Assembly: GCF_000340965.1 (NCBI RefSeq)
Contig: NZ_ANAY01000001.1
Location: 186,001 to 250,000, forward strand
Length of the DNA stretch: 64,000 nt
Direction of reading: 5' to 3'
From: Nocardiopsis kunsanensis DSM 44524
GTDB taxonomy: Bacteria; Actinomycetota; Actinomycetes; Streptosporangiales; Streptosporangiaceae
The notes below the pieces were generated by a model that did not search any database, was not told where the DNA came from, and saw only the letters and a program-made list of their open reading frames with translations. Below, piece by piece: positions 38,121 through 46,669 of this stretch; the stretch's first letter is position 1, and each line of letters opens with the position of its first letter. A program made the position numbers and the translations under genes.

Positions 38121-39374
38121 ATGCACGCGGCCGCGTTCGAGGCGCTGCTCACCGAAGCGGGGCGGGAACTCCTGGGAGGGATCGACCCGACGGAAGCCGC
38201 GAACGACCGATTGGCGGTGGCCTCACGCCTGCGCGCCGAGCCCGGCGTCGCGGCCCTGCGGCCGGACCTACCCGCCTCCGACCTGGTCAACGCACTCCTC
38301 ACCCAGATCACTCTGCGTGAACGCGCACGGGCCAAATTCGGCGACCGCGCGGCCTCGATGTTCTTCACCCCGGACGGCGCCGAGCAGGCCACCCGCGCGA
38401 GCGTGGCCGCCTACCGGGCCGGACGCCTCGCGGAGGCCGGCGTGCAGCTCTCGGACGCGCGTCCGGCAGGGGACCTTTGCTGCGGGATCGGGGCCGATCT
38501 GATCGCCCTGGCCGAGCACGGGGTCCCGGTCGAGGGCACCGACACGGACCCGCTGACCGTGGCGGTGGCGCGCGCCAACATCGCGGCCCTGGGCCTGGAG
38601 GACACCGCGCGGGCACGGCAGGGTGATGCCACCGTCACGGCGCCGGGCCATTACCCGGTGCTGTTCTGCGACCCCGCGCGGCGGGGCGGGCGCGGCCGGG
38701 TCTTCGACCCCGATGCCTACTCCCCGCCGTGGGGCTCCGCGGTGGAGCTGGCCCGGGAATCACAGGCGGCCTGCCTGAAGGCGGCCCCGGGGATCCCGCA
38801 CGAGGTGCTCCCGGAGGACTCCGCAGCCGAGTGGATCTCGGTGGACGGCGAGCTCAAGGAGGCCGCTCTCTGGTTCGGTGCGCTCGCGCAGAACCGGCAG
38901 CGGCGCGCGACGGTGCTGCACGAGCGTCCGGGCCTGCGCGAGCGCGAGGGAGAGGCCGCGCACCTGGAGGCCGACCCGGACGCGGGCCCGGCACCGGTGG
39001 CCCCGGCACGCCGGTACCTGTACGACCCCGACCCCGCGGTGGTGCGCTCGCACCTGGTGGCGGAGGCCGCCGCACGGGTGGACGGGGCCCTGCTGGACGA
39101 GCGGATCGCCTACTTCACCTCCGACCGGGCCGAGTTCTCACCGCTGTGGCGGGTGCTGGAGGTCGAGGCGGTCATGCCGTTCTCCCTCAAGAAGCTGCGG
39201 GCGGCGCTGCGCGAACGCGGGGTCGGGACGGTGACGGTCAAGAAGCGCGGGTCGGCGGTGGACACCGAGCGGCTGCGGCGCGACCTGCGCCCGTCCGGTC
39301 CGGAGGCGGCGACGGTGGTCCTGACGAGGGTGGGCGAACGCCCCTGGGCGCTGGTGTGCCGCGAGGTGGCCTGA
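38121..39374 (+). CDS. Class I SAM methyltransferase with THUMP-like domain
   Basis: This 417-aa protein has an N-terminal helical region, a SAM-binding fold (GDLCCGIGADLIALAEHG, VEGTDTDPLTVAVARANIAA, the catalytic-type loop FCDPARR), and a C-terminal THUMP-like domain (about 320-417: FSLKKLRAALRERGVGTVTV). Such proteins are thought to be RNA methyltransferases, but the target is unknown. It is divergent from groES and shares the CIRCE-containing region. Its position near groES is conserved in related genera. Confidence 0.82.
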   Translation: MHAAAFEALLTEAGRELLGGIDPTEAANDRLAVASRLRAEPGVAALRPDLPASDLVNALLTQITLRERARAKFGDRAASMFFTPDGAEQATRASVAAYRAGRLAEAGVQLSDARPAGDLCCGIGADLIALAEHGVPVEGTDTDPLTVAVARANIAALGLEDTARARQGDATVTAPGHYPVLFCDPARRGGRGRVFDPDAYSPPWGSAVELARESQAACLKAAPGIPHEVLPEDSAAEWISVDGELKEAALWFGALAQNRQRRATVLHERPGLREREGEAAHLEADPDAGPAPVAPARRYLYDPDPAVVRSHLVAEAAARVDGALLDERIAYFTSDRAEFSPLWRVLEVEAVMPFSLKKLRAALRERGVGTVTVKKRGSAVDTERLRRDLRPSGPEAATVVLTRVGERPWALVCREVA

Positions 39375-39702
39375 GCGCGGGCTTCCCGGATCGTTATGCG
39401 GACGAGTCCGAAGTTCCCTCGTCCCCTGGGGCAAGCGGAGGCGGGTTGGTTAAGGTTGGGGAGCGAACCCTTCTCTTCTCATGGATTCCCCCGGAAGGCC
39501 CAGTGAGCGAACCGCGACGCGGATCGACCGGTTCAAGAACTCTGCCCGAGATTGACACCCTCAGTCACACTTCCATCACGTTGTGGCAGTGCCTGTGCGG
39601 GGCGGGGCCCTCCCCGGGGAGCATCGAGAGTCCCGACCGCCCGGACCACCGTCCACTCCCCCGGGTACGTACGGGAGCGCCGAAACCATAAGGAGCACCT
39701 CG
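39375..39702. other. Intergenic region before the coiled-coil gene
   Basis: This 328-nt stretch has no supported gene. TTGACA (39552-39557) is a good -35 for the coiled-coil gene, but the -10 at proper spacing is weak. AAGGAG lies 7 nt before that gene's GTG. Confidence 0.4.
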
Positions 39703-41775
39703 GTGGAACAGACCAATCACAACTTCCTCAACGGTGGAGGTCAGACCGGGATCTCCGACCGGATGCGCGACCTCCTCTCCCAGGCCGCGCAGGAACACGT
39801 CTCCGAGCAGAAGTCCCAAGGGGCGGTCAGCGAGGAGATGCGTCAGCGGTTGGAGGGGATGGAGTGGCTGCTGCGCGAACTGCGCGAGCGTGAACTCAGC
39901 TCCCTCTCCGAGTCGATCGACGCGGTCAACGGCCGCATCGACGACTTCCTCGCCCGCCCTCCGGAGTGGGCCGAGACCCTTGCCGAGCACATAGAGATCG
40001 TCGGCCAGCGGGTCAAGCCCCTCGCCGACATGCCCTCCCTCCGGGCCGACACCCACCGCATCGCCGGTCACCTCGACACAGCGCTCACCCGTCTGCAGCG
40101 CATGGCCGAGACCGGCAACAGGACCGCCGAGCAGGTCGACACGCTCGGTGACCGCCTCACCGGGCTGAGCGAGACCGTCGAGACCCGCCTGACCTCCCTG
40201 GACGAGGCCGTGGCCGCGCTCTCCGAGCGCACCGAGGCCGTGGAGGCCACGCTCAACTCCCTGAGCGAGTCCTCCGGGGAGCGGCACGAGGCGCTCACCG
40301 AGGTCCTGGCCCAGAACAGGACCGAGATCACCGAGTCGTTGACCAGCGGCAAGGACGAGCTCGCCGAAGCCGTGAAGGAAGGCCGGGAGGCCCTGGCCAC
40401 CGCGCTGACCGAGGCCCGTGAGAGCCTCTCGGCCACCGGCAAGGAGCTCGGCGAGGAGGTCACCGGCAAGCTCGACACCACCGCCGCGGAGCTGCGTACC
40501 TTCGTCGAGGAGCGCACCGCCGAGCAGCACTCCACCCTGCTGGAGCGCTTGCAGGAGAACACCGGTGAACTGGGTGAGCGCACCACGAAGCTCGCCGAGG
40601 AGCTGGAGTCCCTCTCCAGCGCCGCCAAGGAACGCCACGAGACCCTCCACTCGGAGCTGACCGAGCGTGCGGGCGCCGCGGAGCAGCGCCACGGCGAGCT
40701 CGCCGAACGTGTGGGCGAGCTCGGTACCCTCGCCGAGGAGAACCACGCCGAGGCCACCGCCGCCGTCGCCGACCTGACCGGGTCGCTGGCCAAGGTCCGC
40801 CAGACCCACGAGTCCTCCCTCAACGACCTGCGCACGCACCTGCGCCAGCGCCTGTCCGAGGTCACCGAGCAGATGGAACTGGCCCGCACCGAAGCGCGGG
40901 AACAGGACGAGGCCACCGCCGAGCAGCTGCGCGAAACCCTCACCGAGCGCACCGACGCCCTCACCACCCGCGTCGCCGAGGACGCGAAGAAGGTCGCCGC
41001 CGACCTCGCCGAACTGCGCACCTTCGTCGAGGAGCGCACCGACCGCGCCGCGGGCGAGGACACCGAGCGCCACCAGTCGCTGACCGACGCCCTCACCGAG
41101 CAGGTCGAGACGCACCGCACCGCCCTGGACGAGCGCCTGGAGCGCCAGCGGGAGTCCCTCACCGGGAAGGTCGACTCGCACCTGTCGCAGATCACCGGCA
41201 AGGTCGACCACGAGCTCGGCCGGCTCACCGACCGTTTCGACACCTTCGAGGGGCACTTCGAGGGCAGCTTCGAGGCGGTCGAGGGCAAGTTGGACCGGGT
41301 CGACGGCCGCCTGGACGGGCTCAACGGGCGTGTCAACGGGGTCGAGGGCCAGTTCGAGGGGGTCAACGGCCACTTCGAGGGTGTCGACGGGCGCATGGAG
41401 GCCATCGACGACCGTCTCGAAGCGCTCAACCAGCGCCTCAACCAGCTCCCGCAGACCCTGGAGGTCAGTGAGCTGCACCGGCGCATCACCGAACTGGTGG
41501 AGCGTCCCGTGGTCGACAACACCGAGAAGCTCGACGAGATCGACTCCCACGTCACCTCCGCCGTGGAGCCCGTCCTGCACGAGCTCAAGCAGCGCCCGGA
41601 CCGGCACGAGTTCGAGGAGACCGTCAGCGACGCGGTGGAGAACTCCCACGACGACATGAGCAAGCGCCTGGCCTCCCTGGAGGAGACCATGCTCGCGCTC
41701 GCCGAGGCGCTGCTGCGTCCTGGCAGTGACGGCAAGAAGAAGCGCCGTTTCGACGACGAGGACGACGACGACTAA
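39703..41775 (+). CDS. Long coiled-coil protein, cytoskeleton-like
   Basis: This 690-aa protein is almost entirely Glu/Ala/Leu/Thr-rich heptad sequence from about residue 30 to 600. ELRTFVEERT occurs twice, 174 residues apart, suggesting internal duplication. Near residues 510-575 there is a regular seven-residue repeat (FDTFEGHFEGSFEAVEGKLD, VNGVEGQFEGVNGHFEGVDG) like those in apolipoprotein-type helices. The C-terminus is Lys then Asp-rich (KKKRRFDDEDDDD). No signal peptide or membrane span is seen, so it is cytoplasmic. It could be a structural or polarity protein analogous to Scy/FilP, but no specific homology is claimed. GTG 39703 follows AAGGAG; a hairpin terminator follows the stop. 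Confidence 0.75.
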   Translation: MEQTNHNFLNGGGQTGISDRMRDLLSQAAQEHVSEQKSQGAVSEEMRQRLEGMEWLLRELRERELSSLSESIDAVNGRIDDFLARPPEWAETLAEHIEIVGQRVKPLADMPSLRADTHRIAGHLDTALTRLQRMAETGNRTAEQVDTLGDRLTGLSETVETRLTSLDEAVAALSERTEAVEATLNSLSESSGERHEALTEVLAQNRTEITESLTSGKDELAEAVKEGREALATALTEARESLSATGKELGEEVTGKLDTTAAELRTFVEERTAEQHSTLLERLQENTGELGERTTKLAEELESLSSAAKERHETLHSELTERAGAAEQRHGELAERVGELGTLAEENHAEATAAVADLTGSLAKVRQTHESSLNDLRTHLRQRLSEVTEQMELARTEAREQDEATAEQLRETLTERTDALTTRVAEDAKKVAADLAELRTFVEERTDRAAGEDTERHQSLTDALTEQVETHRTALDERLERQRESLTGKVDSHLSQITGKVDHELGRLTDRFDTFEGHFEGSFEAVEGKLDRVDGRLDGLNGRVNGVEGQFEGVNGHFEGVDGRMEAIDDRLEALNQRLNQLPQTLEVSELHRRITELVERPVVDNTEKLDEIDSHVTSAVEPVLHELKQRPDRHEFEETVSDAVENSHDDMSKRLASLEETMLALAEALLRPGSDGKKKRRFDDEDDDD

Positions 41776-41796
41776 CGTCCCGTCATCATTCGCTGA

Positions 41797-41823
41797 GGGC
41801 CCGGTCGCAGCGCGGCCGGGCCC
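41797..41823. terminator. Terminator after the coiled-coil gene
   Basis: GGGCCCGG (41797-41804) pairs perfectly with CCGGGCCC (41816-41823), starting 21 nt after the stop codon. Confidence 0.6.
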
Positions 41824-41828
41824 ACGCT

Positions 41829-42044
41829 GTGCCCGACCCGGACCGACGCGCGTTCTACTATGACTATGTGTTGGCCGACCTTGGAGAGGCCGCCCGGATC
41901 CACCTGGAGGGCCTGATGTCCGTGGACACCTACAAGTGGCAGAGTGACTTCGCTCGCACCTACGCCGCCCAGGGACGCGAGGAAGGCCGGGAGGAAGCCC
42001 TCGTCAAGAGTGTGCTCTCGGTCGTCAACTTGACCCGGCCCTGA
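41829..42044 (+). pseudogene. Remnant of an Rpn/PD-(D/E)XK-like transposase-family protein
   Basis: The 71-codon frame contains YYDYVLADLGEAARIHLEGL and TYKWQSDFARTYAAQGREEG followed by REEALVKSVLSV, typical of the C-terminal half of Rpn-type actinomycete proteins ('..ARTYAAQGREEGREEA..'). The nuclease part is missing, and similarity stops after LSV (about 42029) where the IS200/IS605 end begins; the last residues VNLTRP come from the insertion. It is therefore truncated on both sides. Confidence 0.6.
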
Positions 42045-42110
42045 AGAAGCCGGGCTTGAAGGTAGCGCCCAGCTGGCTGCTGGGTGGGCCCCTCCGTCCA
42101 GCCACTCCCG
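42029..42110 (-). mobile_element. Right end of the IS200/IS605-type element (hairpins, possible omega-RNA region)
   Basis: CCCGGC-n9-GCCGGG and CCCAGC-tggct-GCTGGG lie directly past the tnpB stop. Subterminal hairpins at this place are characteristic of IS200/IS605 right ends, and in active tnpB elements this strand encodes the guide omega-RNA. Because tnpB is frameshifted, any RNA is probably a relic. The exact end is inferred from the Rpn junction. Confidence 0.45.
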
Positions 42111-43320
42111 CTATGGGGTGACAGGGGCGCGTGACTCACGCCCCGCGTTCCACACGCTCTGGCCGCGGGTGGCGAGGTTGTGGGAAGCGTTCCGGTCGGC
42201 GTGGGCAACGACCCCGCACCCCCGGCAGACAAAAAGCCCCTGGCCCACACGGTTGCGCTTGCCGACGTGGTCGCACTCGGCGCACGTCTGCGACGTGTAA
42301 GCAGGATCAACAAAGACCACGGGCACACCCGCCCGCCGGGCCTTGTAGGCGAGGAAGCCGGCGAGCTGGGCGAAGGCCCAGGAATGGAGCGCGACCCGTT
42401 GGGGCATCGGAAAGAGACCGCGGCCGCAGGCCGTCGTTTGAGGGTGGTGGCGGGCGACGGGCGGGACGGACCCGGGAGCGGAGGCCCTGGAGATCTTCCA
42501 GGACCAGTCCGCACCCGGTGCGTTCAGCCTCGGTCACGATCCTCTCGGAGATGGTGTGGTTGGTGCTCTTGGCGTGGCGCGCCTCTTTACGGGCGCGGGC
42601 CCTGAGCCGCCGCTCGGCGGACGTGGTGCGCTTCTTCTGGAGCTTGGCCCGCAGGGCGAGCTGGCGCCTGCGGTGGCGGTTGAGCTTGCGTCCCGCGGCC
42701 TGGTAGCCGGCGGAGGTCGTGGCGATGTGGGCGATGCCCAGCTCCACACCGATGAACCCCTCCGGCTCGTACTGCTCGGCCTCGGCCACCTCACACGTGG
42801 CCAGGGGGTAGAACACCCCGTCGCGCTCGACGAGGTCGGATTCGCCCTGCCGGTGTTCCTGGAGCATTTTGAGTGCCTCGGCCGAACAGGCGGAGCCGAG
42901 GTTCTTGACCCGGCCGGCCGTGGTCCAGATGGAGACGGTCTGCGCGTCCAGTTGCCAGGACAGGCACCGGCCGTCGTAGGGCTGGGCAGCCTCGGGCCGG
43001 AACACGACGGGCTCGGACTCCGCCTTGACCCGGCGCTTGGAGCCCGGCTTGCCGAGGTTCCCGGCCCGGATGTTGGCGTGCAGCGTGGTGTAGGCATCCC
43101 GTGTTTTCTTTATCACGTGCTGGGCCGCCTGCGCGCCGAGCCCTTCGGCCTTGAGGTCGGCGTAGGTGTGCTTGCGCAGCTCGTACTCACGCGGCACACC
43201 GCGCTCGAACGCGGCCTCCGAGACCCGGTTGGCGGCCCCGTTGACCGCGTGAAGGGTCTCCGACAGCGCCAACGCCTGGTCGGCGCCCGGGGTGAGCTTG
43301 ACCTGCACCGTGATCTTCAC
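42111..43320 (-). pseudogene. tnpB: TnpB (IS200/IS605 OrfB), frameshifted
   Basis: From GTG 43320 the protein reads KITVQVKLTPGADQALALSE through the RuvC-I region FIGVELGIAHIATTS and RuvC-II LVLEDLQGLRSRV, then loses similarity (PPPPSNDGLRP...). The true continuation is in another frame from about 42400: PQRVALHSWAFAQLAGFLAY, the zinc finger CAECDHVGKRNRVGQGLFVC-RGC, and RuvC-III AHADRNASHNLA. So there is a frameshift between 42390 and 42480. The first RuvC aspartate (usually GVDLG) is Glu here. The enzyme is expected to be inactive. Confidence 0.85.
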
Positions 43321-43431
43321 ACGCGTGAGCGTAGCGCCGCCCTCTGACACTTCGGGGGCCAAATCCGGAAATCCGACGTGGTCCTCACGTCGCCTGCGCC
43401 CGCAGGCCGGGCCAGGGGTTTGCCCTCCCGT

Positions 43432-43551
43432 ATCCGCACGTACCTGTGGAGCGAGCACTTCTGGTCGCTGTCCTATTTCGCGGCCTCCTGCGGGGACGCG
43501 CCGCTCGCCGTGGTCGAGGAGTACATCGCGAGCTTTGAGAAGCGATTCCTC
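43432..43551 (+). pseudogene. tnpA: TnpA (Y1 transposase) C-terminal fragment
   Basis: IRTYLWSEHFWSLSYFAASC followed by GDAPLAVVEEYIASFEKR matches the end of IS200/IS605 TnpA, including the region of the catalytic tyrosine. The HUH half is missing. It is divergent from tnpB, as in IS605-type elements, and its 3' side is cut by the next insertion at 43554. Confidence 0.6.
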
Positions 43552-43553
43552 CC

Positions 43554-44477
43554 GGGCGTGAACGAGTCTGTTCAAGAAGGCGTGTTTCGGGCGCCAGACG
43601 TGGCCGGTGCCTCCGCGATGAGGGTAGCCAGGTGGCCGGTACGCGTGCCCGCGGCAGGGGCGCCGGACAGGCGGGCATCGATCCTTCTCAGGTTGATCGC
43701 GCACCCGGTCAACAGGTGGGACAGGTGGGTCCGGTCCAGCCCCTGATAGCGGCTGCGCCGGTTCCCGCACGTCGTGGTCGCCTGCCGCATGGTCCCCTCC
43801 ACCCCCGCACGCATCCCGTACCGCCGTTTCCACTCCTGGGTGCTCTGCTCGGCCCGCAGCCGGGCCAGTTCCTCGTGCTGGGCCCGGCGGCGCATCGTCA
43901 ACGAGCGTCCCCACTTGGGGTTGGTCGAGGTGGTGCGTCGGTGCGCTGGCGGCCACCGGTGGCGAGCAGCCCGATCTGGTCGGCCCGTTCCAACACGGCT
44001 TGGAGGAGCTGGTTCTCCAGCCCGTGTTCGAGCAGGCGGGAGCGGAAGTGGCTCAGGGTGGCGTGGGCGATGCCCGGGTCGTGTATTTCCAGTCCCAGAA
44101 GGTACTTCCAGTCCATGCGGGAGCGGACCGCCTCAGCGGTCTGGCGGTCGGTGAGTCCTTCGGCGTGCTGCAGGACCGAGATCAGCGCGAGCGATCCGGG
44201 AGAGACGGCGGGTCTGCCTCGGTAGGAGAACGCGGTGGTGAAGCGCTCGTCGGTGAAGACCGGCCCCAGGGCATCGCGCAGCCGGATCGCGGGGCTGGAG
44301 TCGGGGAAGGCCGCGGCCACCACTTGGGCGGTCATCTCCGGCACACCGGTGTCCTTACCTGGTTCCAGTGACATCGCACCGCTTCCAGGGGAGAGGGGAT
44401 CCGATACCGGGAAGGATGGCACAGCGGCAGGACCGACACGACCGGTTCGCGCTTTTTGAACAGAGTCGTGAACGCCC
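43554..44477. mobile_element. Internally deleted IS1182-like element with terminal inverted repeats
   Basis: The left end GGGCGTGAACGAGTCTGTTC (43554-43573) and the reverse complement of the right end GGGCGTTCACGACTCTGTTC (44458-44477) match at 17 of 20 positions, and similarity continues (CAAGAAG/CAAAAAG). Inside are only the two ends of a transposase gene. The element is about 0.9 kb instead of the usual ~1.6-1.8 kb. It inserted at the end of the tnpA fragment. Confidence 0.7.
43572..44374 (-). pseudogene. IS1182-family transposase, internal deletion
   Basis: The N-terminal part reads FSYRGRPAVSPGSLALISVL, then DRQTAEAVRSRMDWKYLLGL and HATLSHFRSRLLEHG up to GGRQRTDA near 43930. There the reading frame changes and only the C-terminal part remains: NPKWGRSLTMRRRAQHEELA, then RYGMRAGVEGTMRQATTTCG and RSRYQGLDRTHLSHLLTGCA. 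About half of the ~540-aa protein, with the DDE core, is gone, so it is non-functional. Confidence 0.8.
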
Positions 44478-44541
44478 GGGGTTCCTCACTAGACTCCGCT
44501 GAAGACCTCTTCACCTAGTCGGTGCGGCTCAACCGCCGCGT

Positions 44542-44579
44542 GGGCCCGGCCGCAGTCTCGTGACCCGGCGGCCGGGCCC
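44542..44579. terminator. Perfect 11-bp stem before the aconitase gene
   Basis: GGGCCCGGCCG (44542-44552) pairs with CGGCCGGGCCC (44569-44579), loop 16 nt. It lies between the IS remnant and the aconitase gene, 110 nt before the latter, and probably insulates it. The rest of 44478-44688 shows no gene. Confidence 0.6.
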
Positions 44580-44688
44580 TCGTCGTACCTGTGCTCCGGG
44601 AAGGTATCCCTGCCGAGGTGAACGGGTAGGGGTCGGACGAGCAGCCCCCAGCGAAGCCCCCCGACCTTCGAGGTAGTGAGGCACGCAC

Positions 44689-46647
44689 ATGGCACAGACA
44701 GTCGCTCACAAGCTCATCGGCGACCACCTGGCTTGGGGAGAGATGGTTCCGGGGTCGGAGATCGGCCTGACCATCGAGCAGACCCTGACCCAGGACGCCA
44801 CCGGGACCCTGGTCATGCAGGAACTCGAGGCCCTGGGACTGGACCGCGCCGCCACGCAGCGGAGCGTCCAGTACGTGGACCACAACCTGTTGCAGACCGA
44901 CGAGAAGAACGCCGAGGACCACGCCTTCCTCCAATCGGCCTGCCTCCGCTACGGGTTGTGGTACTCCAAGGCGGGCAACGGTGTCTCCCACCCGACCCAC
45001 ATGCAGCGGTTCGGGGTCCCGGGGACCACGATGGTGGGTTCGGACTCCCACACCCCTGCGGCCGGTTCCCTGGGCATGCTGGCGATCGGGGTCGGCGGCC
45101 TGGAGGTGGCACTGGCCATCGCGGGTCACCCGCTGCGCCTGCGGATGCCCCGGATCTGGGGTGTCCGGCTCGACGGCGAACTCCCCGACTGGAGTTCGGC
45201 CAAGGACGTGATCCTGGAGATGCTGCGCCGGCACGGCGTCTCCGGGGGCGTGAACCGGATCATCGAGTACTACGGTCCCGGGGTCGAGACGCTCAGCGCC
45301 ATGGACCGCCACGTCATCGCGAACATGGGAGCCGAGCTCGGCGCGACGACCACCGTTTTCCCCGCGGACGAGAAGGTGCGCTCCTTCCTCCGCGGGGAGG
45401 GGCGCGAGGACGATTTCCGTGAGCTGTCCGCCGACCCCGGCGCGGTCTACGACGACCACGAGCAGATCGACCTGTCCGGGATCGAACCGCTGATCGCGGC
45501 GCCTTCCTCACCCGGCAACGTCGTGCCCGTGCGGGAGGTGGCCGGCCGGGAGGTCAGCCAGGTCGTCATCGGCTCGTCCGCCAACCCGGGGTACCGCGAC
45601 TTCGCCGTGGCGGCGGAGATGGTGCAGGGACGGCAGACCGACAGCGGTGTCAGCTTCGACGTGAACCCTTCGTCCCGGCAGATCCTCGCCGACCTGACCA
45701 AGGCGGGCGCCGTCCTCGACCTGGTCAACGCCGGGGCCCGTATCCACCAGGCCGGCTGCCTGGGCTGTATCGGTATCGGCCAGGCACCCGCGGTGGGCAG
45801 GAACTCGCTCCGGACCTTCCCCCGCAACTTCCCCGGCCGTTCCGGGACCAAGGAGGACTCGGTCTGGTTGTGTTCCCCCGAGACCGCGGCCGCGTCGGCG
45901 CTCACCGGGGTCATCACCGACCCGCGCGACCTGGCCGCTGACCTGGGGATGGACTACCCCCGCATCGAGCAACCCGTGCGGGCCAGCATCAACACCTCGA
46001 TGCTCACGCCCCCGCTCCCGGTGGAGGAGGCCCGGCAGGAGGAACTGGTGAAGGGACCCAACATCTCGGCCCTCCCGGAGCTGACCGAACTGCCGGACCG
46101 GATCGAGGCACCGGTCCTGCTCAAGGTCGGCGACGACGTGTCCACCGACGAGATCTCACCGGCCGGTGCACGTGCCCTGCCGTTCCGTTCCAACATCCCG
46201 AAGCTCGCCGAGTTCACGTTCACCCAGATCGATCCGGAGTACCCGAGCAGAGCGGCGGAGGTGGTGGACACCACCGGCCACATCATCGTGGGCGGTCAGA
46301 ACTACGGCCAGGGTTCCTCACGCGAGCACGCCGCCATCACCCCGCGCTATCTGGGCCTGCACGCGGTCATCGCCAAGTCCTACGCACGGATCCACTGGCA
46401 GAACCTGGCCAACTTCGGGGTCCTGGCCCTGGAGTTCGCCGATCCGGCCGACTACGACCGTCTGGAGGGCGGTACCGTCCTGGTCCTGGACGGGGTACGC
46501 GACGCTCTGGCTTCCGGGGGCACGCTGACCGCGTTCGAGCGCGGCACGGACCGCAACTACGAGCTCCGCCACAACCTCTCCTCCCACCAGGTGGACGCCG
46601 TGCTCGCCGGCGGTGAGATCCCCCTGATGAGAGGAGGGTCGAACTGA
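44689..46647 (+). CDS. Aconitate hydratase (single-chain, Aquifex-type)
   Basis: This 652-aa enzyme of the aconitase superfamily should interconvert citrate and isocitrate. An iron-sulfur cysteine pair is visible in QAGCLGCIGIGQAP, with MVGSDSHTPAAGSLGMLAIG early and the swivel domain VGDDVSTDEISPAGARALPF, VVGGQNYGQGSSREHAAITP, YARIHWQNLANFGVL. It is much shorter than AcnA (~900 aa) and matches the 'Aquifex type' class. A homoaconitase-like activity is the alternative. GAGG lies about 20 nt before the ATG, AGGTAGTGAGG nearer. It is monocistronic, convergent with the reductase gene. Confidence 0.85.
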   Translation: MAQTVAHKLIGDHLAWGEMVPGSEIGLTIEQTLTQDATGTLVMQELEALGLDRAATQRSVQYVDHNLLQTDEKNAEDHAFLQSACLRYGLWYSKAGNGVSHPTHMQRFGVPGTTMVGSDSHTPAAGSLGMLAIGVGGLEVALAIAGHPLRLRMPRIWGVRLDGELPDWSSAKDVILEMLRRHGVSGGVNRIIEYYGPGVETLSAMDRHVIANMGAELGATTTVFPADEKVRSFLRGEGREDDFRELSADPGAVYDDHEQIDLSGIEPLIAAPSSPGNVVPVREVAGREVSQVVIGSSANPGYRDFAVAAEMVQGRQTDSGVSFDVNPSSRQILADLTKAGAVLDLVNAGARIHQAGCLGCIGIGQAPAVGRNSLRTFPRNFPGRSGTKEDSVWLCSPETAAASALTGVITDPRDLAADLGMDYPRIEQPVRASINTSMLTPPLPVEEARQEELVKGPNISALPELTELPDRIEAPVLLKVGDDVSTDEISPAGARALPFRSNIPKLAEFTFTQIDPEYPSRAAEVVDTTGHIIVGGQNYGQGSSREHAAITPRYLGLHAVIAKSYARIHWQNLANFGVLALEFADPADYDRLEGGTVLVLDGVRDALASGGTLTAFERGTDRNYELRHNLSSHQVDAVLAGGEIPLMRGGSN

Positions 46648-46669
46648 CCCCGGTCGGGGACCGGGGTCA
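46645..46669. terminator. Shared terminator containing both convergent stop codons
   Basis: TGACCCCGGT (46645-46654) and ACCGGGGTCA (46660-46669) form a perfect 10-bp stem with a CGGGG loop. The TGA at its left edge is the aconitase stop, and the TCA at its right edge is the stop of the opposite reductase gene. Confidence 0.75.

Noticed and set aside
39565..41649. Long minus-strand frame opposite the coiled-coil gene
   Set aside because: The plus strand has a ribosome site, heptad periodicity and a following terminator. The minus frame is Val/Gly/Leu-rich shadow sequence.
42111..43320. TnpB considered as a CRISPR Cas12-type effector
   Set aside because: No repeats, spacers or cas genes are near it. 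The size, zinc finger and neighbouring tnpA remnant fit IS200/IS605.
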